From Paramesorhizobium sp049065735 (GTDB lineage Bacteria; Pseudomonadota; Alphaproteobacteria; Rhizobiales; Rhizobiaceae): a stretch of 64,000 bases of DNA. Within the stretch, counting starts at the first letter, position 1, and each line of letters opens with the position of its first letter. The translations under genes were made by a program, and so were the position numbers. The stretch lies in contig NZ_JBAKHD010000001.1 in assembly GCF_049065735.1 (NCBI RefSeq), positions 248,001 through 312,000 on the forward strand. The letters run 5' to 3'. Shown here in pieces: positions 35,649 to 45,300 of this stretch. A model generated the notes under the pieces. That model had not been told where the DNA came from. It did not search any database and saw only the letters and a program-made list of their open reading frames with translations.

Positions 35649-36539
35649 CTACTCCGCCGCGGCAATCATACCTTTTGCCGCCTTTCGGTCGCGGACGGGC
35701 GGCAGGCCGAATAGCCTTGCATATTCGCGGGTGAATTGCGGCACGCTCTCATAGCCCACCGCGAAGGCGGCATTGCTCGCGGCCATGTCCTCGAACAGCA
35801 TCAGCCGCCTTGCCTCGATAAGACGCAATTGCTTCTGGAACTGCAGGGGTGAAAGCGAGGTGACCGTGCGGAAATGCTGGTGGAAGGAGGAGGGGCTCAT
35901 GCCCGCCGCCGCCGCGAGCTGCTCGATCCGTAGGGGCTTTGCGAATTCGGCGCGCAGCATGGCCACCGCCCGCGCGACGCGCTGCACATGCCCATCCGGC
36001 CAGCCAAGCCGCCTTATCGCCGCCCCATGCCGCCCCGCCAGCAGCCAATAATGCATCTCCCGCACCATCTGCGCCTGCAGCACTGGCAGCGAAGCCGGGC
36101 GGTCCAGAAGCCGCATCAGCCGCAAGGCGGCGTCGGTCACTTCAGCTTCGGTCGGCTCCACCCGTATGGGCCGCGCGTCGTCACCGGGCGCCGCATCCAT
36201 TTCCGCCACAAGCCCGGCAATGACAGCAGGGTCGAGTTCCAGCACCAATGAGAAATAAGGCGCGGCGAGGCTGGCGCGGGTGATCTGGCTAACGGTCGGC
36301 ACATCAGCCGCGATCAGCAGGGAATCCCCGGCGGAAAAGGCAAAACTCTCCGCTCCCATCGCCACATGCTTGGCTCCGGCCAGCACCAGGCAGGCGAGGG
36401 GGCGGGAAATCGCATAATCAAGGCCGCTCGGCGCAGTCGCGCGAACGAGCGTAAGGCCGGGGATCGGCGTTCGCGCGATTCCTGTCCCGTCGGCTTGGGC
36501 CTGGGCATAGCAGCGGACAGTATCGAGAAGGGTGCTCAT
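35649..36539 (-). CDS. AraC-family transcriptional regulator (AraC_N / CuxR-like)
   Basis: A 296-residue regulator. The N-terminal AraC_N cupin-like domain (TPIPGLTLVRATAPSGLDYAISRPLACLVLAG) is followed by two HTH motifs at the C-terminus (IEQLAAAAGMSPSSFHQHFRTVTSLSPLQFQKQLRLIEARRLM and AFAVGYESVPQFTREYARLFG). It is divergent from a short-chain dehydrogenase gene, the usual arrangement for this subgroup, and probably activates it. Confidence 0.9.
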   Translation of the reverse strand: MSTLLDTVRCYAQAQADGTGIARTPIPGLTLVRATAPSGLDYAISRPLACLVLAGAKHVAMGAESFAFSAGDSLLIAADVPTVSQITRASLAAPYFSLVLELDPAVIAGLVAEMDAAPGDDARPIRVEPTEAEVTDAALRLMRLLDRPASLPVLQAQMVREMHYWLLAGRHGAAIRRLGWPDGHVQRVARAVAMLRAEFAKPLRIEQLAAAAGMSPSSFHQHFRTVTSLSPLQFQKQLRLIEARRLMLFEDMAASNAAFAVGYESVPQFTREYARLFGLPPVRDRKAAKGMIAAAE

Positions 36540-36680
36540 GCGAAGAGCCTACTCCACCGCCGCGCGCTTTGCATCTCTTTCGGAGGATCAGGCAAAAATC
36601 GGCGAGTTTCCCGCAACAAGGCGGGGCTCGCATGGTGGATATGAATGGGCATCGAAACGCGCACATAAGGGAGTTCCAGC

Positions 36681-37436
36681 ATGACCAAGATTGCTCTTGT
36701 CACCGGCGCCAGCCGCGGCCTTGGCCACAACACCGCCATCAGCATTGCCCGCCGCGGCGGCGATGTCATCATCACCTATCAAAGCCGTCGCGCCGATGCC
36801 GAGGCGGTTATGGCCGAAATCGAGGCGCTGGGCCGCCGCGCGCTCGCCTTCCAGCTCGATACGGGCGATGTCGCCGCCTTCGCGCCCTTTGCCGAAACCC
36901 TGCGCGCCGCACTGCGCGAGAATTGGGGCCGCGAAAGCTTCGACCATCTCGTCAACAATGCCGGTCATGGCGACTATGCGCTTATCGGTGAGACGACCGA
37001 AGAACAGTTCGACCGGCTGGTTGATGTCCATTTCAAGGGCGTTTATTTCCTCACCCAGACGCTGCTGCCGTTGATCGCCGATGGCGGGCGCATTGTGAAC
37101 CTCTCCTCCGGACTCACACGGGTCGCGGCTCCCGGCTGGTCCGCTTACGCGGCGGTGAAGGGCGCGGTCGAGGTCCTAAGCGTCTATCTGGCGAAGGAAC
37201 TGGGCAGCCGCGGCATCGCGGTCAATACGGTTGCGCCGGGGGCGATCGAGACGGACTTTTTCGGCGGCGCGGTCCGCGATACGCCGGAATTCAACAGCCT
37301 CTTCGCCGGCATGACCGCCCTTGGCCGCGTCGGCGTGCCCGATGATATCGGCCCGATGATCGCAAGCCTGCTCACCGAGGATAACCGCTGGATCAACGCC
37401 CAGCGCATCGAAGTCTCGGGCGGGCAGGGGATCTAG
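36681..37436 (+). CDS. short-chain dehydrogenase/reductase
   Basis: A 251-residue classical SDR. The nucleotide-binding motif is TGASRGLG (8-15), the NNAG motif is at 92-95, and the catalytic set is Ser142/143, Tyr156 and Lys160 in LSSGLTRVAAPGWSAYAAVK. The C-terminus VSGGQGI is typical. Residues RR at 36-37 after the second strand suggest NADPH use. The substrate is unknown. Likely under control of the divergent AraC regulator. Confidence 0.88.
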   Translation: MTKIALVTGASRGLGHNTAISIARRGGDVIITYQSRRADAEAVMAEIEALGRRALAFQLDTGDVAAFAPFAETLRAALRENWGRESFDHLVNNAGHGDYALIGETTEEQFDRLVDVHFKGVYFLTQTLLPLIADGGRIVNLSSGLTRVAAPGWSAYAAVKGAVEVLSVYLAKELGSRGIAVNTVAPGAIETDFFGGAVRDTPEFNSLFAGMTALGRVGVPDDIGPMIASLLTEDNRWINAQRIEVSGGQGI

Positions 37437-37538
37437 AATGAGATCATGCGACGAAACAACTTAAAGCGCGCTTGATTGGAAACTGCCGCTCTCTCTCCTA
37501 TTTCTTCAATATCCCTGTTGGAAGAAGAGGAGGGCGTG

Positions 37539-38654
37539 ATGCGCATCGGTTGCCCCAAGGAAATCAAAAACCATGAATATCGCGTCGGCCTCACGCCGGG
37601 GGCCGTACGCGAATATGTCGCCCATGGCCATGAAGTGATCGTCCAGTCCGGCGCTGGAGCGGGCATCGGTGCCGACGATGACACATATCGGCGCGCGGGC
37701 GCGCGGGTGGTGCCGACGGCGGAGGAGATTTTCCTAAAATCCGACATGATCGTGAAAGTGAAGGAGCCGCAGCCTTCCGAATGGGCGCAATTGCGCGAAG
37801 GGCAAATCCTCTACACATATCTGCATCTGGCGCCCGATCCGGAACAGGCCAAGGGGCTGCTTGCCTCGGGCGTCACAGCCGTCGCCTACGAAACCGTGAC
37901 CGACGAGCGCGGCGGCCTGCCGCTTCTGGCGCCTATGTCCGAAGTCGCGGGCCGTCTTGCGGTGCAGGCCGGGGCGACGGCACTGCAGAAGGCCAATGGC
38001 GGGCGCGGCATTCTCCTGGGCGGCGTGCCGGGCGTATCTCCAGGCAAGGTCGCCATCATCGGCGGCGGTGTTGTCGGCGTCAACGCCGCCATGATGGCTA
38101 CCGGCCTTGGTGCCGACGTCACTATTCTCGACCGCTCCATTCCCCGTTTGCGTGAGCTGGACGAGCTCTTCCGGGGCCGCATTCACACGCGCTATTCGAC
38201 CATCGAGGCGCTGGAGGAAGAGATTTTCTCGGCCGATCTCGTCATCGGCGCGGTGCTGGTCCCCGGCGCCGCCGCGCCGAAGCTTGTCACCCGCGACATG
38301 CTCTCAGGCATGAAAAAGGGCGCCGTCATCGTCGATGTCGCCATCGATCAGGGCGGCTGTTTCGAAACCTCCCGTGCCACGACCCATTCCGATCCGGTCT
38401 ATGAGGTGGACGGCGTCATCCATTATTGCGTCGCCAACATGCCGGGCGCGGTGCCCGTCACCTCCGCTCGCGCGCTCAACAACGCGACTTTAAGATACGG
38501 CTTGCAGCTCGCCGACCATGGCATTCAGGCACTGATCGACAATCCGCACCTGCGCAACGGCCTCAATGTGCATAAAGGCCGCCTCACCAATCGTCCCGTC
38601 GCGGAAGCGCTCGGGCTGGAGATGGTGGAACCCGACGGGTTTCTAGCGGCTTGA
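37539..38654 (+). CDS. ald: alanine dehydrogenase
   Basis: Interconverts L-alanine and pyruvate plus ammonia with NAD+. The 371-residue length is normal. Visible features are the start MRIGCPKEIKNHEYRVGLTP, the catalytic lysine region MIVKVKEPQ, the histidine in LYTYLHLAP, the Rossmann motif GGGVVGVNAAMMATGLGADVTILD, and the C-terminal HYCVANMPGAVPVTSA. The ATG at 37539 has a strong GAAGAGGAGGG leader at 37524-37534. A bidirectional hairpin follows the stop. Confidence 0.95.
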   Translation: MRIGCPKEIKNHEYRVGLTPGAVREYVAHGHEVIVQSGAGAGIGADDDTYRRAGARVVPTAEEIFLKSDMIVKVKEPQPSEWAQLREGQILYTYLHLAPDPEQAKGLLASGVTAVAYETVTDERGGLPLLAPMSEVAGRLAVQAGATALQKANGGRGILLGGVPGVSPGKVAIIGGGVVGVNAAMMATGLGADVTILDRSIPRLRELDELFRGRIHTRYSTIEALEEEIFSADLVIGAVLVPGAAAPKLVTRDMLSGMKKGAVIVDVAIDQGGCFETSRATTHSDPVYEVDGVIHYCVANMPGAVPVTSARALNNATLRYGLQLADHGIQALIDNPHLRNGLNVHKGRLTNRPVAEALGLEMVEPDGFLAA

Positions 38655-38658
38655 TATG

Positions 38659-38694
38659 AAAAACCCGCCGGCTCCATGCAGAACCGGCGGGCTC
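38659..38694 (-). terminator. terminator between ald and the csbD-like gene
   Basis: The stem CCCGCCGG (38664-38671) / CCGGCGGG (38684-38691) with a 12-base loop lies between the convergent genes. On the minus strand it is followed by TTTTT, so it is a good terminator for the csbD-like gene. For ald it probably works weakly as the reverse side. Confidence 0.8.
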
Positions 38695-38714
38695 CTTACT
38701 TACGAGAGCCTGCG

Positions 38715-38915
38715 TTAATTCAAGCCCCTCGACCAGTCGTCCACCTGGCGCTGGGCTTCTTCCTTGGCGATGCCATAGCGCTCCTGAACCCGGCCGACCA
38801 GCTGATCGCGGTTGCCCTCGATACGGTCGATGTCGTCGTCGGTAAGATCACCCCACTGTTCGCGGAGCTTGCCCTTAACCTGCTTCCACTGACCTGCGAT
38901 TTGATCCCAGTTCAT
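38715..38915 (-). CDS. CsbD family stress protein
   Basis: A 66-residue hydrophilic protein, MNWDQIAGQWKQVKGKLREQ at its start, with the CsbD/YjbJ core GDLTDDDIDRIEGNRDQLVGRVQERYGIAKEEAQRQVDDW. The family is abundant under general stress in Bacillus and Proteobacteria; its biochemical role is unknown. A GGAAGGAGAA ribosome-binding site precedes it, and a terminator follows. Confidence 0.93.
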   Translation of the reverse strand: MNWDQIAGQWKQVKGKLREQWGDLTDDDIDRIEGNRDQLVGRVQERYGIAKEEAQRQVDDWSRGLN

Positions 38916-39198
38916 CCCATTTCTCCTTCCTGTTTGGTCTGATGAAAGAACGAATTGCTGGCTGCGGGGTTCCCTGTCATTTTTGGCTGGCGAGCCAGGG
39001 GAGGTTTTTGCGCTTTGCCGCCACCGTGACAGGTGATCGATGATTTTTTGCTAAAACGAAACGCTTTATGCGATTCAAATTCCAATATTTCTTCTCTTTA
39101 GAAAACCATTCGCGTTTCAATCCTGTTATGTTTTTGCCATTCTCTGGCTTCCATGCAATCTCCGGCCCGCAAGGCCGAAACTCAGGAAACGCAAAATC

Positions 39199-39969
39199 AT
39201 GAAACGCTTGCTTTCGCTGCTTGTCGCCGGCGCCCTGCAGGTTCTCGCGCTCGCTCCCGCCCATGCCAATGATCTGGCGGAGATCAAGTCCTCCGGCGTG
39301 TTCCGCATCGGCACCGAGGGCACCTACGCGCCCTTCACCTATCACGACGACACGGGCAAGCTCGTCGGCTTCGACGTGGAGATCGGTGAGGCGATCGCGC
39401 AGAAACTGGGCGTGAAGGCGCAGTTCCTGGAAGGCCGCTGGGACGGTCTCATCGCTGGGCTCGACGCCAACCGTTATGATGCCGTCATCAATCAGGTCGG
39501 CATCACCGAGGAGCGCAAGAAGAAGTACGACTTCTCCGAGCCGTATATCGCCTCCAAGGCCGTGCTGATCGTGCGCGGCGACAACAATGATATCAAGAGC
39601 TTCGCCGATTTGAAGGGCAAGAAATCGGCCCAGTCGCTGACCAGCAATTTCGGTAAGCTGGCCGCCTCGAACGGCGCCGAGCTCGTCGGAACCGATGGGT
39701 TCGACCAGTCGATCCAGCTGGTTCTCAATGGCCGCGCCGACGCCACCGTCAATGACAGCCTGTCCTTCCTCGACTTCAAGAAGCACAAGCCCGACGCCAA
39801 TGTGAAGATCGTTGCCACGCAGGACAAGGCGGATTATTCCGGCGTCATCATCAACAAGAACCAGCCCGACCTCCTCGCCGCCATCAACAAGGCGCTGGCC
39901 GATATCAAGGCCGACGGCACCTACCAGAAGATTTCCGACAAATATTTCGGCCAGGACGTTTCGAAATAA
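39199..39969 (+). CDS. cystine/polar amino acid ABC transporter binding protein
   Basis: A 256-residue family 3 solute-binding protein with a signal peptide to about residue 23 (MKRLLSLLVAGALQVLALAP, ending AHA). The mature part shows the amino-acid-binding core GTEGTYAPFTYHDDTGKLVGFDVEIGEAIA and the segment RWDGLIAGLDANRYDAVINQVGIT. This resembles cystine-binding proteins (TcyJ/FliY type). The AT-rich 283-bp region upstream should contain its promoter. A terminator hairpin separates it from the permease. Confidence 0.87.
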   Translation: MKRLLSLLVAGALQVLALAPAHANDLAEIKSSGVFRIGTEGTYAPFTYHDDTGKLVGFDVEIGEAIAQKLGVKAQFLEGRWDGLIAGLDANRYDAVINQVGITEERKKKYDFSEPYIASKAVLIVRGDNNDIKSFADLKGKKSAQSLTSNFGKLAASNGAELVGTDGFDQSIQLVLNGRADATVNDSLSFLDFKKHKPDANVKIVATQDKADYSGVIINKNQPDLLAAINKALADIKADGTYQKISDKYFGQDVSK

Positions 39970-39989
39970 GCGGAGTTGAGGTTATGAAG

Positions 39990-40026
39990 GACTGGCCGGT
40001 CCATGGGATCGGCCAGTCTTTTGTTT
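39990..40026 (+). terminator. internal terminator after the binding-protein gene
   Basis: GACTGGCCG (39990-39998) pairs with CGGCCAGTC (40010-40018) and is followed by TTTTGTTT. It sits between the binding-protein and permease genes. It likely causes partial termination so that more binding protein than membrane components is made. Confidence 0.8.
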
Positions 40027-40106
40027 GATTGGTTTGTATCGATATGGAAACGTCGGCGTAGAGCGCCGGTGGTGCCAGCTTTCACAATTCCCCGGAGGAC
40101 GCTTCC

Positions 40107-40787
40107 TTGCCTAACTGGCTTCAGCTCATGCTGGAATCGCTCGGACCGCTTTTGATCGCGGCCGTGAAATTCACCGCTCCTCTCACGCTTCTTTCCTTTG
40201 CGTTCGGGCTCACACTCGGCCTCATCGTCGCGCTTATCCGGCTGTTCGGTCCGCGCCCCCTAGTCTGGCTCGTGCGCTTCTATGTCTGGATCATCAGAGG
40301 CACGCCGCTGCTGGTGCAATTGTTCCTGATCTTCTATGGCCTGCCCAGCGCTGGCATTGTGCTTGACGCTTTCCCCGCGGCGCTGATCGGCTTCACGCTC
40401 AACATCGGCGCCTACAGTTCCGAGATCATCCGCGCCGCCATCAGCTCGGTGCCCAAGGGGCAATGGGAGGCCGCCTATTCTATCGGCATGAACTGGTCGC
40501 AGGCCATGCGCCGCACCGTGCTGCCGCAGGCCGCGCGCGTCGCCGTGCCGCCGCTGTCGAACACCTTCATCTCGCTCGTCAAGGATACGTCTCTGGCCGC
40601 CGCCATCACCGTGCCGGAGCTGTTCATGGCGGCGCAGCGCATCGTCGCTACCACCTATGAGCCGCTGATCCTTTATATCGAGGCCGCGCTCATCTATCTG
40701 GTGATGAGTTCGGTTCTCTCCCATCTCCAGGCCCGGCTTGAAAAGCGGCTGGGGCGCTATGGCGGTTTCATCGAGGCGCGGTCATGA
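40107..40787 (+). CDS. amino acid ABC transporter permease (cystine type)
   Basis: A 226-residue HEAT/HisM-family permease with about five helices. The EAA loop reads EIIRAAISSVPKGQWEAAYSIGMNWSQAMRRTVLPQA. The start is assigned to a TTG at 40107, seven bases after GGAGGA (40094-40099); an ATG at 40128 would shorten the protein by seven residues. Its stop overlaps the ATPase start in an ATGA at 40784-40787. Confidence 0.88.
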   Translation: MPNWLQLMLESLGPLLIAAVKFTAPLTLLSFAFGLTLGLIVALIRLFGPRPLVWLVRFYVWIIRGTPLLVQLFLIFYGLPSAGIVLDAFPAALIGFTLNIGAYSSEIIRAAISSVPKGQWEAAYSIGMNWSQAMRRTVLPQAARVAVPPLSNTFISLVKDTSLAAAITVPELFMAAQRIVATTYEPLILYIEAALIYLVMSSVLSHLQARLEKRLGRYGGFIEARS

Positions 40788-41560
40788 TCGGCTTGGAAAA
40801 TATCGTAAAGAAATTCGGCGATCTGACCGTCCTCAAAGGCGTGAGCCTCGCCATGAAAGAGGGCAGCGTCACGGCTCTCATCGGCCCTTCGGGCGGGGGC
40901 AAGAGCACGCTTCTGCGCTGCATCAACCTGCTCGAAATCCCCACCTCGGGCGCTCTGCGCATCGGCGATGAGCGCGTCGCGTTCCAGGAAGGCAAGCGCG
41001 TTCCCGCCGCCGAAATCCAGCGCATCCGCCGCCAGACCGGCATGGTGTTCCAGAATTTCCAGCTGTTCCCCCATCGCACCGCGATCGAAAACGTCATGGA
41101 AGGTCCGGTGACTGTGCTGAAATGGCCGGAGGCGCGCGCTCGGACCCTCGCAATGGAGCTTCTGGAGAAGGTTGGCATGGCACACAAGGCCGATGCCTGG
41201 CCGGCCACGCTGTCAGGCGGCCAGCAGCAGCGCGTCGCCATCGCCCGCGCGCTCGCCATGTCGCCAAGGGTGTTGCTCTGCGACGAGCCGACCTCGGCGC
41301 TCGACCCGGAACTGGCGCAGGAAGTGGTGGATGTGCTGAGCGATCTGGCCAAGGAAGGCACCACCATGGTCATCGCCACCCACGATCTGCGCCTCGCCTC
41401 GACCATTGCGCAGGAAGCCGCGTTCCTCGACGGCGGCGTCGTTGTGGAAAAAGGGCCGGCCCGGCAGCTCTTCAGCAACCCCGAGCACGAGCGCACCAAA
41501 CGCTTCATCGCCACGCTGACGCAGGAAGCGACGATGGTGAGCCAGGGGGAGGGGATATAA
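40784..41560 (+). CDS. amino acid ABC transporter ATP-binding protein
   Basis: A 258-residue ATPase of the GlnQ/HisP class that drives the cystine-type importer encoded upstream. Walker A is GPSGGGKST, the signature is LSGGQQQRVAIARA, Walker B is VLLCDEPTSALDPE, and the switch histidine is in ATHDLRLA. It is translationally coupled to the permease. Confidence 0.92.
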   Translation: MIGLENIVKKFGDLTVLKGVSLAMKEGSVTALIGPSGGGKSTLLRCINLLEIPTSGALRIGDERVAFQEGKRVPAAEIQRIRRQTGMVFQNFQLFPHRTAIENVMEGPVTVLKWPEARARTLAMELLEKVGMAHKADAWPATLSGGQQQRVAIARALAMSPRVLLCDEPTSALDPELAQEVVDVLSDLAKEGTTMVIATHDLRLASTIAQEAAFLDGGVVVEKGPARQLFSNPEHERTKRFIATLTQEATMVSQGEGI

Positions 41561-41616
41561 CTGGAATTCGCGCATTCCGTGTGTTATATGTTGGGTGATA
41601 TAGTCGGGAGCGTGAC

Positions 41617-41877
41617 ATGGGCGCGGTTAATCTGGCGGATGTAAAGGCGCATTTGAACGAGCTTATCGATCAGGTGGAATCTGGGGATTCCATTGAGATC
41701 ATTCGAGGTGGAAAGACGGTGGCTCGGCTTGTTCCGGTGGAACCAGAGCCGAAGCCAATACCTCCTCGCAAGCCAATTGATTTCAAAAGATTGCGGGCTT
41801 TCACCGATACACTGCCAAAGGAAACCGAGGATCCCGGGGAGTTTATACGGCGGATGCGGGAGGATGAGCGTTATTAA
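41617..41877 (+). CDS. Phd/YefM-family antitoxin
   Basis: An 86-residue type II antitoxin. The N-terminal DNA-binding domain has the family pattern VNLADVKAHLNELIDQVESGDSIEIIRGGKTVARLVP. The C-terminal half is proline-rich then charged and likely folds on the toxin. It is followed three bases later by a PIN-domain toxin gene. The local base composition is less GC-rich than the flanking ABC genes, which suggests horizontal acquisition. Confidence 0.88.
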   Translation: MGAVNLADVKAHLNELIDQVESGDSIEIIRGGKTVARLVPVEPEPKPIPPRKPIDFKRLRAFTDTLPKETEDPGEFIRRMREDERY

Positions 41878-41880
41878 CGC

Positions 41881-42321
41881 ATGTATTATCTCGACACCTC
41901 GTTGATCGTCGCTGCACTCTCAAATGCCGAAATCGCAAGTGGTCGTGCGCAAGCTTGGCTTAGGGAACACGAACCGGCGCGATTATGCATCAGCGATTGG
42001 ACGATTACTGAATTTTCGTCCGCGGTGGCTTTGAAGGTAAGGACCGGAACGCTCACGATCGAACAGCGAGCAGCATCCCTCGCGGAATTTAATTCGCTTG
42101 TTGTCGCAGGCTTTATGCTGCTGCCGGTGACCAGCGAGCATTTTCGCACAGCGGCGAGATTTGCGGATCGTTACAGCTTGGGTGTTCGCAGCGGCGATGC
42201 TTTGCATCTGGCTATCGCCTCGGAACATGGAGCTGCCGTCTGCACATTTGATGAACGGCTTGCCAAAGCCGGTCCACTCCTTGGCGTACCCACGGAGCTG
42301 CTGTCTTTAAGCCAGACTTAA
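41881..42321 (+). CDS. VapC-like PIN-domain toxin
   Basis: A 146-residue PIN ribonuclease, the toxin partner of the Phd-type antitoxin just upstream. The acidic metal site is complete: Asp5 in YLDTS, Glu44 in TITEFSSA, Asp106 in SGDALHLA and Asp124 in TFDERLA. Known VapC toxins cleave initiator tRNA, other tRNAs or rRNA, but the target cannot be read from sequence. Confidence 0.9.
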   Translation: MYYLDTSLIVAALSNAEIASGRAQAWLREHEPARLCISDWTITEFSSAVALKVRTGTLTIEQRAASLAEFNSLVVAGFMLLPVTSEHFRTAARFADRYSLGVRSGDALHLAIASEHGAAVCTFDERLAKAGPLLGVPTELLSLSQT

Positions 42322-42326
42322 AACAA

Positions 42327-42358
42327 GCCTCGGGCGCCCCTTTCGAGACGCCCGGAGC
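42327..42358 (-). terminator. probable terminator of the autotransporter gene
   Basis: CGGGCG (42331-42336) and CGCCCG (42349-42354) form a short stem between the convergent toxin and autotransporter genes. On the minus strand the stem is followed by AGGCTTGTTTT, giving a modest T-rich tail. Confidence 0.45.
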
Positions 42359-42368
42359 CATTCTCCCG

Positions 42369-45300
42369 TCAGAACTTCACGGCGAACCGTGCATCGACGC
42401 CGTTCTGCTGCACATCCGAGCCGAACTGGCCGGTGTAGCTGATGCCCAGCGTGGTGCGCTCGCTGAGCTTGACGTCGAACCCGGCTTCAACAAGACCCAT
42501 GTCTTCCGCCAGCGGCACACCGGCGACCGTAAAGCCATTGCCGCCGTCGAAGGCCAGCGTCGAGACTGGTGTTGTATCGCCATAGGCATGCTGCCATCCC
42601 ACCGTGCCGCGCGCTTCTGCCTCAACAGTGCCGAGCGTGAACGGCGCGGAAGCCCGAAGGCCGAGCGTGGTGAAGGTCGTGGAGGTGGTCTCTTCCGCCG
42701 CCGACAGCGCCGCAGCGCCGCCCGTCTCGGTGAAGCTGTCCGTCTTCACCCGCACATGGGCGAGGTTGGCGAAGGGCTCGAAAGCGATCTGCTTCATATC
42801 GATCCGGTAGCCGAGCTCGCCGAAGGCCTGGAACGTACCGGCGTCGTAATCGGCCTTGAGACGATCCTCAAAGCCGGGGAAGGCCACGACGCGCGAAGTC
42901 TCGACCGAATGCCAGCTATAGCCAAGGCCAGAGCGGACCGACAGCGCCCCGAAATGCCCGCCGCCGTAGACGCCGGCATGATAATTGTCGCTCTCGCCCG
43001 AACCCTTCGCATCGAAGGTTGTGCGGCTGTAGCCGGCGAACGCGCCGAGACGCCAGTCGGTGGCCACCGCCGCGTCGAAGCCGGTGATGAAACCGCCGGT
43101 CGACTGGTCGAGATCGGCGGCGTTGCCGTCGCTTTTCGTCTTGCTCCACGCGCCGAAGGCCTGGCCCCACGCCGCCATTTGCGGCGTCTCGCCTTTCACC
43201 AGCGGCTTGGCATCCGGCCCGAAGCCCATGACCGGCACATCGCTCGCCGCCACATCGTTGAAGGCGGCACGCAGACGGTCGTTGACGGCGCTGCGGATCA
43301 AGCGGCTGTCATTGATGAGCGCGGTGCGGGCCGAGGCGTGGATCTCGCCTGAGAGCTGGTCGAAGGCCACACGCGCCGCCGCCTCGCTGTCCTGCAGCAC
43401 GACTGCATCATAGACATCGTTACCCGCGTCGAGCGCCTCGACGGCACCGGCAGTGGCCTTCTGGTTGCGCGTGATACCCACGGTGGGGAACGCCACATCG
43501 TTGCGCGCGATGTCGAGATAAACATTGCGCGGATCGTAGGTGAGGCCGAGATCGACGAAGGGCATGTTCTGGCTCAAATTGCCGAACGTGCCGGTGACGC
43601 CTTCGCCGGCGGTCAGGATCGTATAGCGCTGCCCTGGCATGTAATTGCCCGCGAGCTTGGCGATATAGATATCTCCGCCTTGAAGCATGGCTGTCCCCGT
43701 TACCGCCAGCTTGTCGCCCTTGCCGTCAGGCGCGATATTGGCGATATAGGTCGAGCCTGCCCCAAGCGTCAGATCGCCATCGACAGTCAGCGTGCCGATG
43801 TCATCGCCTCCCGGCGCGAGCGTGTCGACGTCGAGCGAGGCCCCGCCGGTCTTCACCAATCCCGCGCCGGTCAGCAGCGACATGGTGAGGTCGAAGCCAC
43901 CCAAATCGAGCGTGCCGCCATTGACCGCATAGGCGGTATCGTCGACGAAAGCGCCCTTGACGCCGGCGCGCAACGTGCCTTCGGTGACGATGATGCCGCC
44001 GGTATAGCTGTTGGCGGCCATGAGGTTGAGCGTGCCCGCGCCCCGCTTCTCGAACGTGCCCTTGCCGGAAATCGCCTTCATCATATCGACCGGCACGGTC
44101 GGATGCGAAACATCGATCCAGCCCAGCCCCTCCAGCCGGACGGCCTTGTCGATCTTCGTCACCGGGCCCGTCCAACTCGCCCATTTCTCGTCCGGTCCCG
44201 CCGTGCGGATGCCGCCATTGGCGAGGATGATCGTGCCGTCAGCCGAACCCAGCGCTTCGCTTTCATCGATGGCCACCGTCTTGCCATCGGTGATCGCGAT
44301 ATCCTTGAAGCGGCTGTGGTCGTCCACGCACAGATCCTTCGCGCCCTGCAGCGAGAGATGCTTGGCGTCGAGGCAGCTGAGCTGGAGTTTGAGCGGTGCA
44401 TAAGGGTCGTTCTCGAAATCGAGGCCGGTCAGCTTGCTCAAGCGCGCCCGCTCCGCCGGATCGTCGAGGCCGAGTGCCGCTCGCAGTTCGTTCCAGGCGG
44501 GGGTAGCGGTATCGGTGGGAACGGTCTGGAAGGTCAGGTCGGCCTTCAAATATTTGATGAGGATGTTGCCCCAATCCTCCCATTCGAGCTTGTCATAGGC
44601 GCTTACGCCTGGAAATTCGTCGCGATGCGCCTGGAAGTAATCATCGATGACCTTGCGGAAGGCTGCGTTGCGCGTTTCCGCTCCAACGAGCAATTCCGCC
44701 ACGCGCTTGTCGAAAATTTCCATCTTGTCCGATGGAACGAAAGTTCTCAACTGCGCCAGATAAGGCGCGGTATCATGCCGGTCATAGATCGCATAGGAAA
44801 CGAGCAGGGCCAAATCCTGTTGCGAGATCGGCTGAACCATCTCCGGACGCCGGTAGATCGGCACCCCATTTTCGTCGGACAATTGTCCCAGATAAACGTC
44901 CGTGCGGTTGTTGTTGCGCGAAAGCTTGAATTCGCCCGCGCCGTCGAAGCCGCTTGCCTCGTTGTCGAAAATCAGCCCGGCCTTGCCATCGGCCGTCTCT
45001 ATCACGCGCGGCCCCATCCAGGCGATATCATGCGCCACTGCCTCATGGTCGGAGAGGGGCTTTCCGTCAGGGCCGACGGTGACCGAGGGATCGAGAACGC
45101 CGCCCACATATTTGTCGCCGGGCTGATCGACCAGCTTCCACCATTTCGCGTAAGGGCGCGACGCCATGAAATGGTCGATCTGGGTGCGTCCCCAGGACGG
45201 CCATTTGAACGCCTCGTCGTCCTCTCCGATGCTGGGCCATGTCGTGCTACCATCGGCCAGTTCGTGCGGAGCGAATTTTTCCCTGTCTTCGGGGTTCTGG

